This document shows, piece after piece, positions 56,745-64,000 of a stretch of 64,000 nucleotides of DNA; the stretch's first letter is position 1, and each line of letters opens with the position of its first letter. The notes under the pieces are model-generated. The model did no database searches and was not told the DNA's origin. It saw nothing but the letters and a program-made list of their open reading frames with translations. The DNA comes from Gymnogyps californianus. Its lineage: Eukaryota > Chordata > Aves > Accipitriformes > Cathartidae. The position numbers were made by a program, and so were the translations under genes. The stretch is taken from the NCBI RefSeq assembly GCF_018139145.2, contig NW_026114224.1:930001-994000 (forward strand), in the 5' to 3' direction.

Positions 56745-58613
56745 TCTCCTCTCTCTATTATTGTGTCCTGCTCCCTGTCCCTCTCTTTTCTCCAGGTCCC
56801 TCTTTCTCTTTTTCTCTACCTATCCCTTTTGGTTCTTTGCTGTCCCTTTCTCTTGCTCCCTGTCCCTCTTTTTTCCCCCCTCCTCTGTCTCTGCCCTGCA
56901 GCCCATTGCTGTTGTTTTCTTCTCTGTCTCTTTGTCCTGATCTACATCACTCCCTGGTTTTCACAGTCTCTCTGGCCTGTTCCTTGTCTCTCTCTGCTTG
57001 CATGTCCCGCTCCCTGTCCTTATCTGCCCCCCTCTCTCCCTCTGTCCGTCACTCTGTCCTACTCCCTGCCCCATTGTTTCTCACTCTATCCTTCTGTCCT
57101 GCTCCCTGCCCCTATTCCTTTTCACTCCCTCTCCGTCCTGCTGCCCACCCCAGGCTTTTTTTGCAATCTCTGTCCTGCCCCCAGCCCTTATTTTTCTTTC
57201 TCTCTCCTGCCCCCTCTCCCTCTCTCTGCCTCTCTTCCTCTTTCCCTGCTGCTTCTTTCTCCATCTCTGTCCAGATCCCTGTCCTTTTTTTTCTCTTGCT
57301 GTCCCTCTGTCCTTTTTCTTGTCCCCATCTTTTCTGTCTTTCTGTCCCGTTCCCTGTCCCATCCTTTCTCACTATATCCCCCTGTCCGGCTGGCTGTCCC
57401 TTCTTTCCTCCCTCTCTTGCTCAGTATTTTTCCTTTCTCCATCTCTCTGTCCTGCTGCCCATCACAGTTGCTTTTTCCTCCAATGCTGTACTGCTCCCTG
57501 TTCCTTTTTTCTCTCTCTCTGTCACTCTGGCCTGCTCCCTTTGTCTATTTTTTAACTCCTCTGTCTCAGTCCTGCAGCACATCACTATTTTTTTCGTCTT
57601 CCGTCCCTTTGTCCTCCCTGCCCCTGTCCTTGTCTCCCTTTCCTTTTGTTCTGCTGCCCAGCTTTTTCCCCCTTCTGCTCCACCTCTCTGTCCTGCTCTC
57701 TACCCCTCTCATTCTCTCTCTGTTTCTCTGTCCTTCTCCCTGAGTCTTCCCCCCGCACTATGTTTGTGTCCTGCTCCCTCTTCAGGTTTCCCCCCCTCTC
57801 GGTCACTCTGTCCTGCTCCCTGTCGCTGTTATTTCTCACTCCATCTCTGTCCTGCAGCCCAGTGCTGTTTTTCCCTTCTCCATCCCTCTGTCCTGCTGTC
57901 CAGCCCAGGCTTTTTTCCCTCCATCTGTGTCCCGTTCCCTGTCTCTTATTTTTGCCTGTCTTTCACTTTGTCCTGCCTCCGTGTCCGTGTTTTCTCTCTC
58001 TGTATCGCCTTGTCCTGCTCCTTGTCCCTGTCTTTCTCTGACAGTTCATGTCCTGCTCCCTGTCCCCCGTCCTTCCTCCTGTCTTTCTTTTTCCTCTCTC
58101 TGTCCCTGCTGCTTCTTTCTCCACCACTGTCCTGCTCCCTGTCCCTTTTTTCCTCTCGCTGTCCCTCTGTCCTGCTCCCTGTCCCCATCTTTTCTGTCTT
58201 TATTGCTCTGTCCTGCTGCCTGTCCCATCATTTCTTCCTATACCCCCCTGTCCAGCTGGCTCTCCCTTTTATTTGTCTTCTCTTCTTCTTTCGTGCTTCT
58301 CAGCCCTCTGTCTCTGTCCTCCAGCCCATTGCTGTTTTTTTCCCCCTTCTTGGTCTCTTTGTCCAAATCTGACCCTCTCTTTATTTCTCAGTCCCTTTGT
58401 CCTTCTCCCTGTCCTCCTTTTTCTCTCTCCACCTGTACATCCCATTCCTGTCCCTGTCTTTCTCTATCCCCCCTTCCTTCTTCCTCTCCTTCCGTCCCCA
58501 TCTCTCTGTCCTGCTCCTCATGCCTGCTTTTTCTTCCTCCTTCTCTCTGCAGGGCTCCTTGTCCCTATTTATCTTGAGTTCTCCATCTCTCAAGCCTTTT
58601 CCCTGTACCTTTC
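56745..58613. repeat. Polypyrimidine minisatellite tract, right arm
   Basis: This is the mirror of 33,382-35,222, with TCTGTCCTGCTCCCTGTCCC-type units on the plus strand. It ends directly at the LTR at 58,614. Confidence 0.95.
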
Positions 58614-59224
58614 TGTCCTGGTTTCGGCTGGGACAGAGTTAACTCTCTTCTTAGTAGCTGGTACAGTGCTGTGTTTTGGATTTAGTGTGAGAATGATGTT
58701 GATAACACTCTGATGTTTTAGTTCTTGCTATGTAGCGCTTATCTTAAGCCAAGGACTTTTTCAGTTTCTCATGCTCTGCCAGCAAGCAGGTGTGCAAGAA
58801 GCTGGGAGGGAGCATGGCCAGGGCAGCTGACCCCAACTAGCCAAAGGGCTATTCCATACCATGGAACGTCATGCCCAGTATATAAACAGGGGGGAGTTGA
58901 CCGGGAGGGGCGGTCGCGGCTCGGGAACTAACTGGGCATCGGTCAGCAGGTGGTGAGCAATTGCATTGTGCATCACTGGTTTTTTTTCTCCTCCCCCCCC
59001 CCCCTTCCTTTTTTTGTTATATTCCTTTTCATTACTATTATTATTATTTATTATTATTATTATTACTATTGTTAGTATTATATTTTACTTTCGTTATTAA
59101 ACTGTTCTTATCTCAACCCACGAGTTTTACTTTTTTTTCCTTTCCTTCTCCTCACCCCACTGGGAGGGGGGAGAGGGAAGCGGCTGCGTGGTGCTTAGTT
59201 GCTGACTGGGGTTAAACCCCGACA
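58614..59224 (+). mobile_element. Solo LTR, endogenous retrovirus (ERVL-like), right arm
   Basis: This is the mirror of 32,781-33,381 on the plus strand, with TG...CA ends and the TATA box CAGTATATAAAC near 58,877. The flanks CTTTC and CTCTC differ by one base, perhaps a decayed 5-bp duplication. Homopolymer and ATT-repeat lengths differ from the left arm. Confidence 0.85.
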
Positions 59225-59888
59225 CTCTCTTTCTCGGCTCCTCAGTCTTCTCCCTCGTCTTTGTTCTCTTTCTAATCCTCTGTCCTTCTCCCCCTCAGTC
59301 TATACTGAATGACCAGGTGTCCCTGTGCTCTGGTGTTTCCTTTAGCATTGCCCTAGGGAAGATCTGGTGGTTTTAGGGCTAGGGATCATTTAGGAGCTGG
59401 TCTCCTTATGTAGACAGCGGAGCTAGGTGTAGTTAAAGCAGAGGTTATTCTCAGCCAGTGCTCTATGCCTCTTGCTGCAACAGCAGGCTGTGGGCCTTAT
59501 TTTGAAGGAAGGTTTCTTGTTCTGTGCTTATTGCTCCTCGGGACGCTGCACAGGAGTGGTGTTGGTAGGAAGTAAAGGCACTTGCAATTGGCTTTTCCAT
59601 GCAGTCTTCATACAGAGCTTTTGGTATTGATTGATTTCTGGGAAGCAAGGCACGAGTGCCTGTGCGCTTCCATACGCAGTGCTGCCTCCCAAAATAAGTC
59701 CACCCTTCTCCGCTTCTGCTTCTTCCACACCTGGGTAGAACAAGGAAATGCAATAGCGTGCAGATTCAGTAATTCACTGGCACCGGGTGTACGGTGGGGA
59801 GGCCTGGTGGAGGGTGTGGCCCGACAGGGCTGTGAGGTCACAGAGCCCCGCTTTGATGTGCTGTGCCTCGCCAGCTGCGGGCCACGCT

Positions 59889-59891
<3 letters not shown>

Positions 59892-59929
<38 letters not shown>
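59892..59929. repeat. CAG repeat directly before a start codon, right arm
   Basis: About twelve CAG/GCA triplets run without interruption into ATGG of the signal-peptide exon at 59,930. The tract is in frame with an upstream open frame, where it reads as polyserine. The mirror is at 32,077-32,114. Confidence 0.9.
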
Positions 59930-59931
<2 letters not shown>

Positions 59932-62589
59932 GGTGCGAGCACGGGGCGCTGTGGTCCTCACCCGCCGCCTCCTCCTCCTGGTGGCCCTGCAAGCCTGGGA
60001 CACGCAGGCTGCTCCAAGACGAGCGCGGGGAGCAGGTAGGCAGGCAGGGGGCCAGCACCCAGCCCCAAGCAGTGTGTCATGGCATTCACCGCAGCTCAGT
60101 GGGGCCAGGGCTAGGGCTGGGTCTGGGAGAGTGGCTGGGCTGGGCTGGGCAAGCCAGGCAGGCATCACGGTGTGGGCAGAAGTGGCAGACACCCCACGGG
60201 GAGGCATAGAGGGGCTGCGGCTGCTTCAGGGGCATTTTCTGGGCAAGCAGCGGGGCTGGGAGCAGCAGCGCAGGGTAAGAAACCCAGCACTGAGTCCCCG
60301 TGGGGCCCTCCCTGCCGCCCGGCCCCGTGCCACACTGCCCTGCCCCGGGGCAGCCTGCCCCTAGTATGCGCGTTGGGCCAGGGGTGGAGAGTGAGTGGTG
60401 CCACAGGAGCCAGGCGACAGCCCACGGGAGCGCTTCTCCCCAGGCTGGTTGCAGCCGTGCCCAGGGCTGCGACTCTGCTGCTCCCTGGCTGGATCCTGGC
60501 TTTCAGCCTCGGGGATGTCCCGGAGGGGCGTGCTCAGGAAACGTCTGCTCGGTAAAAGAGGAGCGTTTCTGCTCTAGTCCTGCAGCCCTGCTCCCCTTGG
60601 ATGAACCGCAGGTCCCCAGCCCACAGGAACATGCAGGGGTAGCGCTGGTGCAGCCTTTCACAGGCTCTTGTCCACGAGAAGCGTGGACAGTCGCCTTTTC
60701 CCCCAGTTCTTTGGTGTGGGCTTCCCCCGTGTGCGTGGAGACTTCTCTGATCTGTGCTTGATTCCAGACGATGGCATTGGCGGTGCTTATCGAGCTTCTC
60801 GGCTGGATCCTGGTTATAAGCCTTGGGGGCATCCCAGAGGTCAGTTGTCAATGTCTGTCTGCTTGAGGGAATAAATACTTATGGATGAATAGGTTATTCA
60901 TGTGCAGTTTTACCTAAGATCCTCTTAAGGCCTTCCAAGAGCTTTTTGTGCCTTGGGCATGTTGCACGGGTAAGTCATGAATGTTTCTTTACCTGAAGAG
61001 CTGCGAAGTCTTGGCAAACAGGTCACCCGTATTCCTTTTTAGCTGTGGGAACCTACAGCTTTGTTGTGTCCTGTGTCATTACCTCACCCCCTTCCGGTCA
61101 CTGCAGGTGACTAAGGAAGAAGTAGATCACAACATGCAATGGAAACTCTCCTCACCTGTGTTTGGTTACCTGTTTGGTTCTTGCAGTCCATGTTGATCAA
61201 GACGCTCGGTGGATTCCTGTTCCTGAGCCTGGGGGGCATCCCAGAGGTAAGTATGCAGTCTTCATTTGTTATTGGCCTTTTGTATTTGTTAATATTTGGT
61301 TTGTTATTTGTTAATATTTTGTTGTGGTAGTTCAGCCTTCCAGTGGCCAGCAGGCTCTTCTCTACAAGAATCGTGAATGATCGTTTTTTTCCTCTGGTGC
61401 TACATGCTCCCACTTTAGTGTGGGCTTCCTTTTGTGTGTGTGAGGTCTGGTAAGAAGGCCCTGAGAGGCCCGATGGTTGTCCATCTGGTCCTTGAGGGGT
61501 GTTGCACATGGCCTGGCGACAGTAGTTTGAAAGCTGCCAGGTCCCAGCCAAGAGGTCACCAGGCCCCTCCGCAGCTTTGAACATCTCAGCCTGTGTCTGG
61601 GTCCCGTGTTGTTGCCTGCCCCGCTTCCAGTCACTGCAGGTCACGAAGGAAGAGGTAGATCACAACATGCAATGGAAACATTTTTCATCTCTGCTTGATT
61701 ACAGCCGTCCCTGTAGGCAGCGGCTGCTTGAGTTCTCGACTTGAGCGTGTCCGTGAGCCTCAGGGCGATCCCACAGGTAAGTCCCTTCAGCGAATGAGCA
61801 CTTCCATTTTAATTTTCTGTTCATGTGAAATTTAGCTTACTCCTTTCTTGGCTGATGCTTGGGCATGCAGAAGAGCAGAGAGGGAATGGGTGTGGCTCAG
61901 TGATGTGCCCTGGGGCACTCTGCCTTGCAAAGCTGTCTTTGCCAGCCTTGCTGAGCCTGTGCTGCTTCCAGTGCGGGCTGCAAAGGCAGCAGGCACGTTG
62001 GGGTTGAGCTTAGAGCTGGTGTGAGCTCCAGGGAGTCCTTTTTTCCGACAGTTCCATGCCTGGTTCGTGGCCACTGCAGGCACCCGGTAAATGTTTGCAA
62101 GACGCTCCTGAGTGGGAGGGAGAGAGGAGTGCTCTGGAGTAATCCCGTGTTTGAACTGCATTCGCTGTCATTCAGATCTGAAGAAGTCTATTGAAATATT
62201 TCACGGGAGCTGCTCTGTCCTGTGTTCATTTACAGATGTGGCTGCAGGCGATGGTTATCCAGCTTCCTGGCTGGGTTCCAGGGCTGACCCGCAGGGAGGT
62301 CGCATTGGTACGTCATGGCTTTTTCCTTCCTTTGAGAGCTGCCAGCTCAAAGTCCAAATGTCAGCCAGGTGCCTCTGCAGGTGTGAGAATACAGACCTGC
62401 ACGTGTGTGCCATGTCATTACGTGACCCCCTTACATGTTCTGCTCTTCAGTTATGACGAGGTAGATCAGAACCCATGATGGTAACTTCTCATGGGTGTTT
62501 GGTTGCAGATGTGGCCAGAGGGAGGGCTTTTCCAGCTTTTCCAGCTCCTCGGCTGGATCCTGGGCTGGATCCCAGCAGGCATCCCAAGG
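59930..62589 (+). CDS. Unknown secreted-type gene with signal-peptide exon and tandemly duplicated short exons
   Basis: Exon A (59,930-60,035) opens with ATGG, A at -3, and encodes MVRARGAVVLTRRLLLLVA, a typical signal peptide with likely cleavage around QAAP, ending in phase 1 at GTAGGC. Downstream lie exon-like blocks with good borders: 60,180-60,274; B 60,768-60,839 (72 nt); C 61,187-61,246 (60); D 61,705-61,776 (72); E 62,236-62,307 (72); F 62,509-62,589 (81). B to F are clearly related, and their introns share blocks such as GTAGATCACAACATGCAATGG, so exon plus intron was duplicated together. In phase 1 all five are open and join to exon A, giving modules of 20-27 residues such as RLDPGYKPWGHPR. 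In phase 0, B, C, E and F give hydrophobic LLGWIL/SLGGIPE modules, but D has stops. A degenerate sixth block at about 60,455-60,525 lost its donor GT. The family is not recognised, and a noncoding or decayed gene is possible. Confidence 0.4.
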
Positions 62590-64000
62590 GTGAGTAGTCA
62601 GTCCCCAAGGGTGAGTAGTCAGTCTGTATTGACTTCACAGAATAAGCACTCATTTTCAGTATTTTATTCACGTGACATTTACCTTCATACTTTCTGTTAA
62701 TGTCCTCGAAGAGGAAAGGATAAAGCTAAAATAGGGAACTATTCCCAAAAGGTATCTGAGGTTCCAAAGGAAATCCTGAAAGACTTGGAGAAAGCAGCAC
62801 CTGGTTAGTGTGTTTCGCTCTGTTAACCATACGACTTGGGAAGCTGAGGTTTTAGATTCGTGTATGGACGTGCTGTAGCCTACACAGCAGGAAGGGACCA
62901 GTCAGAGCCTTGCTGCAGTGACACTCGATTTCACGCCTTGTGTAGGCTGATGAGCCACCGAGATGCTCCAGCACAGCGTTTGCTGCCCGTTGTGGTTCAA
63001 GCTGAGTCCCAGGGGCAGCTACTGCCCCAGTTGTACCATTACTCGTCAGAGCTGCTTTGTACAGATGCTGGTATCCAGATGTCAGGAACTGACGTGTGCT
63101 GAATTTGTGTTCAGCTCATGCACAGCCCAGTTTGCAGCTGGGCAAGTTCAAGGCAGGAATGACGTCCCAAGAAATCTTGGCTGCCCTTGCCTAATGTTGG
63201 AAGTCAGGTGCAGGTGCTGATTCTGCAGGTATTTGTGTTTGCGATTGACTTTCAGCCTGCAGACTGATAACTGTGGTGGGACGAGTGTGACTGTTGGTGG
63301 TGCTCCCGGAGTGCGTGAGGGACTTGCGGAGGAGCTAATTGCTCATGAGCCATGAGAGGGCCAGCACCCTGCCAGTCACTGGAGGGGAGAGGGCCCTTGG
63401 CTGACGGAGACGATGCCCAGGCAGATTTTGGTCGCTGGGACTGGCAGGCTTTGCCTGGGCTGCAGGCAGGATCGATGCCCCGGCCGGGATCAGAGCCTGG
63501 TCCAGCCCCGTTGCTCTCCTTGATGTCTGAGGACTCTCGGTGACACTTTGGGGTCAGGGGTGGGTTGGAGCTGGACACTGAGCTTGAGGCCGGACACCTA
63601 ACGTGAAGGCGGCCTTGAGTGGATCATTGAGTTAATTCAGTCTTGGGTGGTTTAGCTCTCCATTTCTAGTTGCATTTCAGAAAACTTGGCTGTGGTTTTC
63701 CTCTTGTTTTGGGGGACAGTGGGCTCTTCACTGCCGCTTGTGAAAGTGCCCAGAACATGGTTGCAAGAGCTTGGGGTTCAGTCCACCGTGTGTGTCTGTT
63801 ACCTTTCCCATGTGATGGAGCTGGCATGGTGGGACGTGCTTCTCAGAGGAGCTCTTTCCCCAGCTGAACTGGATGTGACTTTTTCCCATCCTCTTTGAAG
63901 GAAGCAATTTAGCATTGCCTTGCAGTTTGCCAAAAATGCACTGCATGTAATGTGAACAAGAAGATCACATGCAATTTCCTGGTTTCCCAGCATGTCAGGT
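62590..64000. other. Right-end single-copy sequence, no gene recognised
   Basis: Beyond exon F there is no further obvious member of the exon family and no tRNA, LTR or minisatellite. Open frames are under 110 codons and show no domain. It may be intron or 3' flank of the unknown gene. Confidence 0.5.

Larger units (their letters stand above)
47069..61758. repeat. Right arm of a giant inverted repeat
   Basis: This is the mirror of 30,251-44,899, carrying ADPRH on the minus strand, the CpG island, the polypyrimidine tract, the LTR and the signal-peptide gene on the plus strand. At 61,758, inside an exon of that gene, the left arm runs out at the gap, while the right arm continues into sequence present once in the window. 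Confidence 0.96.

Noticed and set aside
60180..60274. A 95-base block as a certain exon of the unknown gene
   Set aside because: The borders are acceptable, but its length is not a multiple of three and it forces the later exons into a frame with a stop in exon D. It is kept only as a possibility.
30251..61758. Idea that the palindrome arms are the same unit as the 14-kb tandem array, because the lengths are similar
   Set aside because: The arms share only LTR and CR1 families with the array; genes and spacers are different, so the similar length is coincidence.
62050..62096. A 35-base exon-like block between CAG and GTAAAT near 62,052-62,086
   Set aside because: It would break phase, has no relative among the duplicated exons, and is too short to trust.

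Overview
The window is nuclear DNA from a bird, most likely a GC-rich microchromosome. It holds a gene for a feather-type beta-keratin (corneous beta-protein), CR1 LINE fragments, avian LTRs with TATA boxes, eukaryotic tRNA genes with internal promoters, spliced genes with GT-AG introns, and many GC-rich minisatellites. The species cannot be named from the sequence alone. The assignment to a microchromosome is inference.

Region 1 (1-29,750) is a tandem array with a unit of about 14.3 kb. Copy 1 spans 1-14,322 and copy 2 spans 14,323-28,167 (13.8 kb, with one segment replaced). Copy 3 starts at 28,168 and runs into a 500-base N gap. The two complete copies carry, in order: tRNA-Leu(CAG), tRNA-Gly(TCC), a CR1 reverse-transcriptase fragment, initiator tRNA-Met(CAT), an old LTR, a tRNA-Cys(GCA)-like relic, tRNA-Ser(AGA), a feather-type keratin gene with a noncoding first exon, two more LTRs and tRNA-Gln(CTG). 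The intact tRNA genes lie on the minus strand; the keratin gene and the Cys relic lie on the plus strand. The keratin reads through in copy 2 and has a one-base frameshift in copy 1.

Region 2 (30,251-61,758) is a giant inverted repeat with arms of about 14.65 kb around a 2.2-kb minisatellite core. Each arm has, from outside inwards: part of a gene with a signal-peptide exon and short tandemly duplicated exons (unknown family), an LTR, a 1.85-kb polypurine/polypyrimidine tract, a CpG island with two ZNF143/THAP11-type motifs, a 41-bp minisatellite, and a seven-exon gene for ADP-ribosylarginine hydrolase (ADPRH/ARH1). The left arm starts at the first base after the N gap, so its true outer end is unknown. 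A real palindrome and an assembly fold-back both remain possible.

Region 3 (61,759-64,000) is single-copy in this window. It holds further duplicated exons of the unknown gene and then about 1.4 kb with nothing recognisable.

The features form no single pathway. They look like a recombination-prone, gene-dense avian segment in which small multicopy genes (tRNAs, keratin) and larger genes (ADPRH, the unknown gene) sit among amplified tandem and inverted DNA. The arms and the array copies differ mostly by single-base changes in homopolymers, so read error must be considered for each frameshift.
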